This document shows positions 1 to 6,306 of a stretch of 14,946 bases of DNA, one piece after another. Origin of the DNA: a candidate division NPL-UPA2 bacterium (GTDB lineage: Bacteria > Bacillota > UBA994). Location of the stretch: NCBI GenBank assembly GCA_018725205.1, contig QLUB01000035.1, forward strand, positions 1 through 14,946, read 5' to 3'. The position numbers were made by a program, and so were the translations under genes. The notes beneath the pieces were generated by a model. That model was not told the DNA's origin and searched no databases. It worked only from the letters and a program-made list of their open reading frames with translations. The number at the start of each line of letters is the position of its first letter. Within the stretch, counting starts at the first letter, position 1.

Positions 1-48
1 GGCACTAATTTGTTCAAACCACGCCGCCAATCTCTCGAATAGGGCCAT
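1..48 (-). CDS. Partial small protein, N-terminus only
   Basis: An ATG at 48 (minus strand) opens a frame reading MALFERLAAWFEQISA to the window edge, with an in-frame stop six codons upstream, so no earlier start is available. An AGGAAGG sequence lies about 10 bases upstream and could serve as ribosome binding site. The amphipathic start resembles small conserved clostridial proteins from memory, but 16 residues are too few to assign a family. The 121 bases between this gene and ilvD show no convincing terminator; a TATAGT at about minus-strand position 90 could be a -10 box, but it has no good -35 partner. Confidence 0.45.
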   Translation of the reverse strand, partial: MALFERLAAWFEQISA

Positions 49-169
49 TAAGCCACCGCCTTCCTAGTGCCTCCGTTTGTAAACTATAGAGCCCATACGC
101 TAATGATATCGCAATCGCCTACAAATCCACCCTTCTTCTAGGTAATGTGAGCGGTCGTTATTTAAATTA

Positions 170-1873
170 TCATAAAGATGTGTTTTTGTAAAGTTCGCGC
201 ATGGCAGAAAGGACGGCGCCGCGGCTGGCCGGAGTGACCATCTGAACGTACCTGGCCAGCCAGCCGGTGATCCCCTGCCGGATGGGCGGCGTAAAGGCTG
301 CCTTCCTAGCGGCAAGCTCTTGTTGCGGCACCAGTAGCTCCAGCGTGCCTGCTTCCAGGTCGTAAGCGATCAGATCGCCGTCCTTAACCAGCGCAATTGG
401 GCCACCGTCGGCGGCTTCGGGACAAATATGACCGATACAGGCTCCCCGTGTGCCACCGGAGAAGCGGCCGTCGGTAACCAGCGCCACCGTCTCTCCCAAT
501 CCCATCCCCACTATCGCCGCTGTCGGTCCCAACATCTCCATAAAGCCGGGGCCGCCTTTTGGCCCCTCAAAGCGTATAACCACCACTTCGCCATGCTTGA
601 TGCGCCCCTCCAAGATGGCGGCACAGGCTTCTGCCTCTCCGTCAAAGACTACCGCCGGTCCTTTGTGACGCACCATCTGCGGTCCCACTGCCGCCGTCTT
701 CACCACTGCTCCGTTAGGCGCCAGGCTGCCAAAAAGGACCTTCAGTCCTCCGACTGGGCTGAGCGCCCCATCCAGACAGTGAATCACCGACGAGTCGAGG
801 CTTCGCGCCGGGCCGATATTCTCGCCCAGGGATTTCCCGGTAACCGTGAGGCAATCCAGATCAAGCAGGCCAGTCTTGCGGGAAAGCTCACCTAAAACGG
901 CGGTGACGCCACCGGCGCGGTCAACATCTTCGATGTGTAAGCTGGAAGCTGGAGAAATTTTACAGAGACTAGGGGTGCGCCCCGATATCAGGTTGATGCG
1001 TGCAAGGGGGTAGTCTATCCCCGCCTCCTGGGCAACGGCCAGCAGATGCAGAATCGTGTTGGTAGAACCACCCATAGCCACATCGAGGGCAAAAGCATTG
1101 TCAACTGCCTGCTCTGTGACGATCTGCCGCGGCCGTATATCTTGTTTGACCAGCTCCACGATTTGACGTCCGGCCCATTTTTTCAGCACGCTTCTGCGCG
1201 GATCCACGGCCAAAATAGTGCCGTTACCGGGAAGAGCCAGCCCCAAAGCCTCACAAAGGCAATTCATCGAGTTTGCGGTAAACATGCCCGCACAGCTACC
1301 GAATCCCGGACAGGCAGCCTGTTCTAACTCCAATAATTCGTCCGCACCAATTCTGCCAGCGCGGAAAGCGCCGACCCCCTCAAAAACAGAGATCAGGTCG
1401 ATAGGGCGACCGTCCCCGGTCCGCCCCGCTTTCATCGGGCCGCCGGAGAGAAAAATGGTGGGGATGTTCAGCCGCACGGCCGCCATCAGCATGCCAGGCA
1501 CTATCTTGTCACAATTAGGAACGCAGATGAGGCCGTCAAACTGGTGACCTCGCACCATTGTCTCCACACTGTCAGCCACAAGTTCCCGGGAAGGCAGACT
1601 ATAGCGCATGCCAAAATGATTCATGGCAATGCCGTCGCACAGGGCAATGGTGTTGAACTCAAAGGGAACACCCCCTGCTTCTCGCACGGCCTGTTTGATC
1701 TCTACGGTAAATTCATTCAGGTGGGCATGCCCCGGCACGATTTCGGCGAAGGAGTTGGCAATGGCGATAAAAGGTTTCTCAAAGTCTGTTTCCTCCACTA
1801 TTCTGCCGGTGGCCCTTAACAGGCTGCGGTGCGGAGCACGCTCCACTCCTTTTTTGATCAATTCGCTGTTCAT
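170..1873 (-). CDS. ilvD: Dihydroxy-acid dehydratase
   Basis: IlvD dehydrates 2,3-dihydroxy-isovalerate and 2,3-dihydroxy-3-methylvalerate to the 2-keto acids, the third common step of valine, isoleucine and leucine synthesis; it is a cytosolic Fe-S enzyme. The protein has 567 residues, normal for the family. Visible signatures are NTIALCDGIAMNH (about 74-86), PNCDKIVPGMLM (119-130, C121), CPGFGSCAGMFTANS (188-202, C194) and a C-terminal VTDGRFSGGTRG stretch. The start is set by GGGAGG followed by TAATTT and ATG at 1873. One oddity: where many DHADs have a TPCN motif carrying the first cluster cysteine, this protein reads IVPGHAHL (about 45-52), so only two of the three classical cysteines are in place. 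That PGH form exists in some DHADs from memory. No other ilv genes are in the window. Confidence 0.96.
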   Translation of the reverse strand: MNSELIKKGVERAPHRSLLRATGRIVEETDFEKPFIAIANSFAEIVPGHAHLNEFTVEIKQAVREAGGVPFEFNTIALCDGIAMNHFGMRYSLPSRELVADSVETMVRGHQFDGLICVPNCDKIVPGMLMAAVRLNIPTIFLSGGPMKAGRTGDGRPIDLISVFEGVGAFRAGRIGADELLELEQAACPGFGSCAGMFTANSMNCLCEALGLALPGNGTILAVDPRRSVLKKWAGRQIVELVKQDIRPRQIVTEQAVDNAFALDVAMGGSTNTILHLLAVAQEAGIDYPLARINLISGRTPSLCKISPASSLHIEDVDRAGGVTAVLGELSRKTGLLDLDCLTVTGKSLGENIGPARSLDSSVIHCLDGALSPVGGLKVLFGSLAPNGAVVKTAAVGPQMVRHKGPAVVFDGEAEACAAILEGRIKHGEVVVIRFEGPKGGPGFMEMLGPTAAIVGMGLGETVALVTDGRFSGGTRGACIGHICPEAADGGPIALVKDGDLIAYDLEAGTLELLVPQQELAARKAAFTPPIRQGITGWLARYVQMVTPASRGAVLSAMRELYKNTSL

Positions 1874-2125
1874 AAATTACCTCCCGCTCATTTCGTTGTA
1901 TTGCTACTCTCCGCTGACGAAACGCACATTCACTCACGTAAAATCTTACCTAGGGGGAGATAAAAAAGGTCCGTCAGACTTGTTTCCCATATTGTTCATT
2001 CGACCCCAATGGTCATTTCCCTTGTCGAAATTTGACATCCTTTGTCGTTATCTGCGCTTGTAGTTTTTTGCCATTGCTCCCCTCGTCGCTACGGCGACGG
2101 GACGACCAAAATCACACTTCTGCAT
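1874..2125 (-). other. ilvD upstream region, no clear regulatory element
   Basis: About 250 bases separate ilvD from the terminator of the tRNA cluster. I see no T-box core and no convincing sigma-A promoter here. A 6-bp hairpin (CGTCGC, TACG loop, GCGACG) lies at 2084-2099; it has no U-tract on either side. A run of T follows GGACC on the minus strand near 1965-1970 but lacks a good stem. Two very short frames are present (see rejected items). The promoter of ilvD must lie here but cannot be placed with confidence. Confidence 0.4.
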
Positions 2126-2161
2126 ACAAAAAGGCTCTTGAGGTCATTCCTCAAGAGCCTT
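2126..2161 (-). terminator. Intrinsic terminator of the serS/tRNA/tadA cluster
   Basis: On the minus strand, AAGGCTCTTGAGG, a five-base loop, and CCTCAAGAGCCTT form a perfect 13-bp stem (2131-2161) ending in a run of T. It starts 16 bases after the CCA end of tRNA-Ser(GGA), as expected for the end of the tRNA transcript. The stem is symmetrical but the T-run is only on the minus-strand exit side. Confidence 0.9.
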
Positions 2162-2177
2162 GCCATTGCTATATAAA

Positions 2178-2269
2178 TGGCGGAGAGAGAGGGATTCGAA
2201 CCCTCGTCGGGGTATAAGCCCGAACACGATTTCCAGTCGTGCGCCTTAGACCAGCTCAGCCATCTCTCC
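2178..2269 (-). tRNA. tRNA-Ser(GGA)
   Basis: A 92-base class II tRNA including encoded CCA. The acceptor stem GGAGAGA/TCTCTCC is perfect, with discriminator G73. The anticodon arm CACGA-CTGGAAA-TCGTG gives anticodon GGA, reading UCU and UCC. A long variable arm (TCGGG/CCCGA) marks it as serine. It is the last gene before the terminator, and is the isoacceptor that would pair with the UCC specifier in the serS T-box. Confidence 0.97.
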
Positions 2270-2298
2270 GTGGGTTTTTAGTGTATTGTGTAGCTTTG

Positions 2299-2406
2299 AG
2301 CACTCAGCACTCGGCTGTCAGCTATGGGGCTCGTGAATCATGAGTCGGGAACTGCGAGGAGGCTATCCGCTAGCTGCTTTCCGCTATCCGCCTTCCGCTG
2401 ATAGCC
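2299..2406. repeat. Short iterated and inverted repeats between two tRNA-Ser genes
   Basis: The 142-base gap between tRNA-Ser(CGA) and tRNA-Ser(GGA) is filled with near-repeats: GAGCACTCAGCACTCGGCTGTCAGCTA at 2299-2324 contains a repeated GCACTC, and 2361-2406 holds several copies of GCTATCCGC/TTTCCGC units. GGCTATC at 2361 and GATAGCC ending at 2406 form a 7-bp inverted repeat enclosing the second block. Such low-complexity iterations resemble intergenic spacer repeats of some Clostridia from memory. No ORF or promoter with a good -35 was found here. Confidence 0.5.
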
Positions 2407-2411
2407 AAAGG

Positions 2412-2501
2412 TGGCGGAGAGAGTGAGATTTGAACTCACGGAACGGGTAACCGTTCTTCCGCTTTCGAGGCGGATGCCTTAAACCACTCAGCCATCTCTC
2501 C
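2412..2501 (-). tRNA. tRNA-Ser(CGA)
   Basis: A 90-base class II tRNA with encoded CCA. The acceptor stem is GGAGAGA/TCTCTCC with G73; the anticodon arm TCCGC-CTCGAAA-GCGGA gives CGA, reading UCG. The long variable arm pairs GAACGG with CCGTTC. Its 5' end is only 15 bases after the stop codon of tadA, so the two are almost certainly on one transcript. Confidence 0.97.
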
Positions 2502-2516
2502 GCTTTGTGTGTTTTC

Positions 2517-2972
2517 TTATTTACTCTTACGAAGCTCGAGGAAGAACTCTTTCAGCAAGGCGGAGCACTCGCCGCTTAAGACGCCGCCAATGGTTTCCAC
2601 GCAATGGTTAAACTCGTTAGCCGTAAGCACATCTATGACCGAGCCTGCGGCGCCAGCTTTCGGGTCAAACGCCCCAAACACTACTCGCGGCAGTCGCGCC
2701 AGCACCATAGCCCCGGCACACATTATGCACGGCTCTAGGGTCACGTAGAGGGTACACTCAAGGAGTCTCCAGCCCCCTAAGGCCTGGCTTGCTTGGCGAA
2801 TGGCAATCATTTCGGCGTGCGCCGTGGGGTCTTTTTCGGTCTCGCGCAGATTGTGCCCGCGACCAACTATTTGCCCGGCGCGCACAATCACCGCGCCCAC
2901 AGGGGTTTCACCTAGGCTAGCGGCGATTTTGGCCTCGCAGATTGCTTCCCTCATGAAGTATTCATGTCCCAT
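2517..2972 (-). CDS. tadA: tRNA adenosine(34) deaminase
   Basis: TadA converts A34 to inosine in tRNA-Arg(ACG), allowing it to read CGU, CGC and CGA. The protein has 151 residues and the full zinc deaminase signature: HAE at 52-54 (H53-less numbering: His52, catalytic Glu54) and PCIMC at 81-85 (two zinc cysteines), with the family's ETPVGAVIV segment at 22-30. I chose the ATG at 2972, preceded by AGAGAGGAA at about 9 bases. A longer frame up to 3026 begins inside tRNA-Arg(CCU), so its first residues only translate the tRNA T-arm. The gene is flanked by tRNA genes: the CCA end of tRNA-Arg(CCU) lies 21 bases upstream and tRNA-Ser(CGA) 15 bases downstream. Its only known bacterial substrate, tRNA-Arg(ACG), is two genes upstream. 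A generic cytidine/guanine deaminase is the alternative, but motif spacing, length and setting favour TadA. Confidence 0.95.
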   Translation of the reverse strand: MGHEYFMREAICEAKIAASLGETPVGAVIVRAGQIVGRGHNLRETEKDPTAHAEMIAIRQASQALGGWRLLECTLYVTLEPCIMCAGAMVLARLPRVVFGAFDPKAGAAGSVIDVLTANEFNHCVETIGGVLSGECSALLKEFFLELRKSK

Positions 2973-2993
2973 GGGCCTAGGTTCCTCTCTCAG

Positions 2994-3069
2994 TGGTGCA
3001 CCCGGAGGGACTCGAACCCCCGACACGCGGTTTAGGAAACCGCTGCTCTATCCCCTGAGCTACGGATGC
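2994..3069 (-). tRNA. tRNA-Arg(CCU)
   Basis: A 76-base class I tRNA with encoded CCA. The acceptor stem GCATCCG/CGGGTGC has one G-U pair and discriminator A. The anticodon arm GCGGT-TTCCTAA-ACCGC gives CCU, reading AGG. D-arm GCTC/GAGC and T-arm with TTCGAGT loop are intact. It lies 7 bases after tRNA-Arg(ACG) and just upstream of tadA. Confidence 0.97.
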
Positions 3070-3076
3070 AAAAAAA

Positions 3077-3153
3077 TGGCGCGCCCGGCAAGATTCGAAC
3101 TTGCGACCACCGGATTCGTAGTCCGTTACTCTATCCAGCTGAGCTACGGGCGC
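3077..3153 (-). tRNA. tRNA-Arg(ACG)
   Basis: A 77-base class I tRNA with encoded CCA, acceptor stem GCGCCCG/CGGGCGC. The anticodon loop CTACGAA gives ACG, which becomes ICG after TadA acts. The loop bases around A34 (TACGA) are those TadA recognises in other bacteria. The first anticodon-stem pair (27-43) is A-G, a mismatch; the other four pairs are sound. It lies 5 bases after tRNA-Ser(GCU). Confidence 0.96.
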
Positions 3154-3158
3154 ATATA

Positions 3159-3254
3159 TGGCGGAGAGGGCGGGATTCGAACCCGCGATACAAGTTTAAA
3201 GCTCGTATAATCGCTTAGCAGGCGATCGCCTTCGACCTACTCGGCCACCTCTCC
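3159..3254 (-). tRNA. tRNA-Ser(GCU)
   Basis: A 96-base class II tRNA with encoded CCA. The acceptor stem is GGAGAGG/CCTCTCC with G73; the anticodon loop CTGCTAA gives GCU, reading AGC and AGU. The variable arm is long. It is the first gene after the promoter at 3265-3293. Confidence 0.97.
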
Positions 3255-3264
3255 GTGCCAACTT

Positions 3265-3293
3265 ACTATAGCACAGACTTCTTGCTCAGGCAA
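3265..3293 (-). promoter_or_regulatory. Sigma-A type promoter for tRNA-Ser(GCU)-tadA-tRNA-Ser(GGA)
   Basis: On the minus strand TTGCCT, a 17-base spacer and TATAGT, with a TGC extended -10 directly in front. The predicted start (about 3258) is only a few bases before the tRNA 5' end. It would drive four further tRNAs and tadA down to the terminator at 2126. Confidence 0.75.
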
Positions 3294-3319
3294 TGGCAAA
3301 AAGCCGGCCAACTACTTGT

Positions 3320-3409
<90 letters not shown>

Positions 3410-3421
3410 GCAGCACAAATC

Positions 3422-3450
3422 AGTATATCAGCGATGTTTGTCGCAGTCAA
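3422..3450 (-). promoter_or_regulatory. Strong sigma-A type promoter for tRNA-Ser(UGA)
   Basis: On the minus strand TTGACT, a 17-base spacer and TATACT, with TGA (an extended -10) before it. Each box matches the consensus in five of six positions. It lies between the serS stop and the tRNA, so this tRNA can be made without the T-box controlled serS transcript. Confidence 0.85.
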
Positions 3451-3464
3451 TTTGCATTTTTTTG

Positions 3465-4736
3465 CTACTTTGCCATGTGTTCGATTTGCATGTATGGCCT
3501 AAGAACTGCAGGCACGGTTACCGAACCGTCCTCGGTTTGGTAGTTTTCCAACACGGCGGCGACAAGGCGGTCAACGGCGAGCCCCGAGCCATTCAGCGTG
3601 TGGACGTATTCTGCTTTCGCGCCAATTGTCGGTTTGTACTTGATGTTGGCCCGCCGCGCCTGAAAATCGCGGAAATTTGAGCACGACGAAATCTCCATGT
3701 ACCTGTTATAGCTTGGCAGCCACAGCTCAATGTCGTATTTTTTGGCGGCAGCGAAGCCAAGGTCACCTGTGCACATTTGGACGATGCGATAGGGAATCTC
3801 AAGCAAGTCTAGGACGCGGCAGGCATCGCGCAACAGGGTCAAGAGCTCGTCCTCCGAAGTCTCCGGCGTCACGAATTTCACCAATTCTACTTTGTTAAAC
3901 TGATGCATGCGGATAAGTCCCCGCGCGTCGCGCCCCGCAGCGCCGGCCTCGGCGCGAAAGGATGGGCAGTAAGCAGTATAGTAGAGCGGCAAGAGATGGC
4001 CGTCGATAATCTCGTCGCGGTGCATGTTCGTGACCGGCACTTCGGCAGTGGGGTTAAGATACAGGTCTTTGTCGGCAAGCTTAAAGGCGTCGTCCGTAAA
4101 CTTTGGGAACTGCCCTGTGCCCTGCATACAGGCGTAGCTTACTACGAGCGGCGGGAAGACCTCGGTGTATCCATGCGCGTGCGTGTGTAGATCGAGCATG
4201 AAATTGATCAGCGCCCGTTCTAACCTTGCGCCAAGTCCGCGATACAGGGCAAAGCGACTCCCGGCTATTTTCCCCGCGCGCTCAAAATCGAGTATGTTAA
4301 GCTCGACGCCGATGTCCCAATGTGCCTTGGGAGGAAAGCTGAACTGCCGCGGCTCCCCGACGCGCTTTATTTCGACGTTCTCGGTGTCGTCCGCGCCAAT
4401 GGGCACGTCGCTGTCGGGCAAGTTAGGAATGCGCAGTAGCAGCGCCTCGAGCTCAAACTCGATCTCGCTCACCGCGGCGTCGAGATCCTTTACTTTTTGG
4501 CCGGCTTCCTTCATTTCCTCTTGCAATGCCGCCGTGTCCTCGCCCTTTTGCCGCCGCCGAGCGATTTCTTGCGTGACGCTATTGCGCTGCGCCTTTAACT
4601 GCTCCACCGCCGTGATTTTTTGTCGCCGGGCCTCGTCCAGTGCTTGGAACTCAGCTAATCCTGCTGCCTCACCTTTAGCGGCAACGCCGGCCGCTACCTT
4701 GTCCATATTGTTGCGGATGAGCTTGATGTCTAACAT
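3465..4736 (-). CDS. serS: Seryl-tRNA synthetase
   Basis: SerS charges all tRNA-Ser isoacceptors with serine in the cytosol. The 423-residue length is typical. Residues 1-105 form the N-terminal helical hairpin (RRQK...EEMKEAGQKVKDLD) that grips the long variable arm of tRNA-Ser. The class II catalytic core follows: TAEVPVTN (230-237), motif 2 FRAEAGAAGRDARGLIRMHQF (about 260-280, containing the catalytic arginines) and motif 3 NGSGLAVDRLVAAVLENYQ (382-400). ATG at 4736 is preceded by AGGGAGG at good spacing. The gene is controlled by the T-box leader immediately upstream and is followed on the same strand by tRNA-Ser(UGA), its own substrate. Confidence 0.98.
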   Translation of the reverse strand: MLDIKLIRNNMDKVAAGVAAKGEAAGLAEFQALDEARRQKITAVEQLKAQRNSVTQEIARRRQKGEDTAALQEEMKEAGQKVKDLDAAVSEIEFELEALLLRIPNLPDSDVPIGADDTENVEIKRVGEPRQFSFPPKAHWDIGVELNILDFERAGKIAGSRFALYRGLGARLERALINFMLDLHTHAHGYTEVFPPLVVSYACMQGTGQFPKFTDDAFKLADKDLYLNPTAEVPVTNMHRDEIIDGHLLPLYYTAYCPSFRAEAGAAGRDARGLIRMHQFNKVELVKFVTPETSEDELLTLLRDACRVLDLLEIPYRIVQMCTGDLGFAAAKKYDIELWLPSYNRYMEISSCSNFRDFQARRANIKYKPTIGAKAEYVHTLNGSGLAVDRLVAAVLENYQTEDGSVTVPAVLRPYMQIEHMAK

Positions 4737-4784
4737 TTTGTTCCCTCCCTAATCAGATATGTGCTTTGAACTTTGATCCATAAC

Positions 4785-4810
4785 AAAAACACGCCCCAAA
4801 TTAAGGGGCG
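4785..4810 (-). terminator. T-box conditional terminator
   Basis: A 6-bp GC stem CGCCCC/GGGGCG with a seven-base AT loop, followed on the minus strand by TGTTTTTG. It ends about 50 bases before the serS start codon and competes with the antiterminator formed by the T-box core. Confidence 0.88.
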
Positions 4811-4989
4811 AGCTGTCTCGCGGTACCACCCTGGTTTGCCTTGCGGCCTCTAGGGACTGTAACGGTGTCACCGTCTACGCTCATCGCGTGCCGCCTTCGA
4901 AGTGGACTTCGTTAAAGCGCTTGTACTAGCTCACACCGACCGCTAGCTCTCTTGTCAAACGCCTGAACTACTTGCTTCTGCGCTGCGTT
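4785..4989 (-). ncRNA. T-box leader (serine) controlling serS
   Basis: T-box leaders bind uncharged tRNA and then allow read-through into the gene. On the minus strand the 14-base T-box core AGGGTGGTACCGCG is at 4819-4832. Stem I shows the AGTAG/GAGAGC landmarks, an AGGCGTTTG/CAAGCGCTT helix and, in the specifier loop, GAAG-TCC-A followed by CTTCG, so the specifier is UCC (4904-4906), a serine codon read by the tRNA-Ser(GGA) encoded downstream. The terminator is CGCCCC/GGGGCG (4792-4810) followed by T residues. The base after UGG is U (4825), which by the usual rule pairs with a discriminator A, whereas all four tRNA-Ser here have G73; a G-U wobble would be needed. The 5' boundary is taken from the promoter. 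Confidence 0.93.
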
Positions 4990-4995
4990 TGCATC

Positions 4996-5024
4996 AGTCT
5001 AGCACAATTATCTGACACGCGCAA
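4996..5024 (-). promoter_or_regulatory. Promoter of the serS T-box leader
   Basis: On the minus strand TTGCGC, a 17-base spacer and TAGACT with a TGC extended -10. The start would be near 4989, just before stem I. The -35 is weak, so the extended -10 carries the call. It diverges from the aminotransferase gene, whose own promoter I could not place. Confidence 0.55.
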
Positions 5025-5109
5025 TGGCCGCAAATGTGTCGCCGAGCAGCAGGGAACTTGCGGTGGACGAAGAATACAATGTACAAAACACAGTTAAGGG
5101 GGCCTATTT

Positions 5110-6306
5110 ATGAAGAAGCTCGCCGAACGCGCGCTTAACATTACTCCTTCCGTCACACTCAGCATCGACGCCAAGGCCAAACAAATGGCGGGCCAAGGCA
5201 TTAAGGTCGTTAATTTTGGCGTGGGTGAGCCAGACTTTGATACCCCTGCCCATATTGCCGCTGCCGGTATCGCAGCCATCGAAGCCGGTTATACCCGCTA
5301 TACGCCCTCAAGCGGCACGGATAAACTCCGCCAAGCCATTTGCCAGAAGCTCCAGAGCGAAAACCAGCTGTCCTACCACCCGGCACAGATAGTGGTGTCT
5401 AACGGCGCAAAACACAGTATTTACAATGCTCTCCTAGCCCTCTGCGACCCGGGCGACGAAGTCATTGTGCCCGCCCCTTATTGGGTGAGTTACCCTGAGA
5501 TGGTTAAGATGGCTGGCGGCGTGCCAAAAATCCTGGACACCCGCGAAGAAGAAGATTTTAAGGTGCGCCCGGAGGAGCTTGTTGCTGCAATTACGCCGCG
5601 CACTAAGGTGCTGATTCTTAACTCCCCGAGCAATCCCACCGGCATGGTATATTCGGCGAGCGAACTAAAGATTATTGCGGAAATCTGTGTGCAGCACCAA
5701 GTCTACGTTATTTCCGATGAGATCTACGAGAAGCTTATTTACGACGGGGCAAAACACGTAAGCATGGCCTCATTCGGCCCTGACATTAAGGAACTGACCG
5801 TTGTTGTTAACGGCATGTCCAAAGCCTACGCCATGACGGGTTGGCGGATTGGGTACACCGCCAGCAATTCGGCGTTAGCGGCGGCTATGGGGAGCCTGCA
5901 AAGCCACGCTACATCTAACCCAAACTCCATCGCGCAAGCAGCGAGCGTTGAGGCGCTATGCGGCTCGCAGGCGGCGATTGGGGAAATGTTACAGGAATTT
6001 GCCCGCCGCCGCCTCCGCATGGTGGAACTCCTTAATCTACTGCCGGGCGTGTCCTGCCGCATGCCGCAAGGGGCGTTCTACGTCCTAGCTAACATATCGC
6101 AACTCCTAGGCATGCCCTATGGGGGCGAAGTAATCTTCGATGACGTTAGGCTTGCTGGGGTAATGCTGGATAAGGCACATGTGGCGGTAGTTCCGGGTTC
6201 TGGCTTTGGGGCGCGCAATTACATTCGCCTCTCCTATGCGACCTCCATGGAAAATATCGAGGCGGGTGTGAGTCGCATTAGAACCTACATTACTACGCCG
6301 TATTGA
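5110..6306 (+). CDS. aspC: Class I PLP aminotransferase, aspartate type
   Basis: Fold-type I aminotransferase, most like the aspartate aminotransferases of subgroup Ib found in Bacillota and Thermus; it transfers the amino group between aspartate and 2-oxoglutarate, and some members also use prephenate. The protein has 398 residues. Visible: VSNGAKHS (PLP phosphate contact, 96-103), NSPSNPTG (171-178, substrate/cofactor Asn), SDEIYEKLIYDG (202-213, the Asp that holds the pyridine nitrogen), SKAYAMTGWRIGY with the Schiff-base Lys238, and NYIRLSYA near the C-terminus with the carboxylate-binding Arg. AAGGGGGCC precedes the ATG at 5110. The gene diverges from the serS T-box leader. Its last 22 bases overlap the end of the sigma factor gene on the other strand. 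Substrate choice cannot be fixed from sequence alone; the nearby aroA/aroC make prephenate use conceivable but unproven. Confidence 0.9.
   Translation: MKKLAERALNITPSVTLSIDAKAKQMAGQGIKVVNFGVGEPDFDTPAHIAAAGIAAIEAGYTRYTPSSGTDKLRQAICQKLQSENQLSYHPAQIVVSNGAKHSIYNALLALCDPGDEVIVPAPYWVSYPEMVKMAGGVPKILDTREEEDFKVRPEELVAAITPRTKVLILNSPSNPTGMVYSASELKIIAEICVQHQVYVISDEIYEKLIYDGAKHVSMASFGPDIKELTVVVNGMSKAYAMTGWRIGYTASNSALAAAMGSLQSHATSNPNSIAQAASVEALCGSQAAIGEMLQEFARRRLRMVELLNLLPGVSCRMPQGAFYVLANISQLLGMPYGGEVIFDDVRLAGVMLDKAHVAVVPGSGFGARNYIRLSYATSMENIEAGVSRIRTYITTPY

Noticed and set aside
1946..2016. Two short overlapping minus-strand frames (MTIGVE and MNNMGNKSDG...) as an ilvD leader peptide
   Set aside because: The ribosome site is only a base or two from the first ATG, branched-chain codons are few, and no terminator stem precedes the T-run.
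2973..3026. N-terminal extension of tadA beginning MSGVRVPPGAP
   Set aside because: It translates the T-arm and acceptor of tRNA-Arg(CCU); the ATG at 2972 has its own ribosome site.
5052..5080. Promoter of the aminotransferase with TACAAT as -10
   Set aside because: The -10 is fair, but no -35 box or TGn extension fits; left unassigned.
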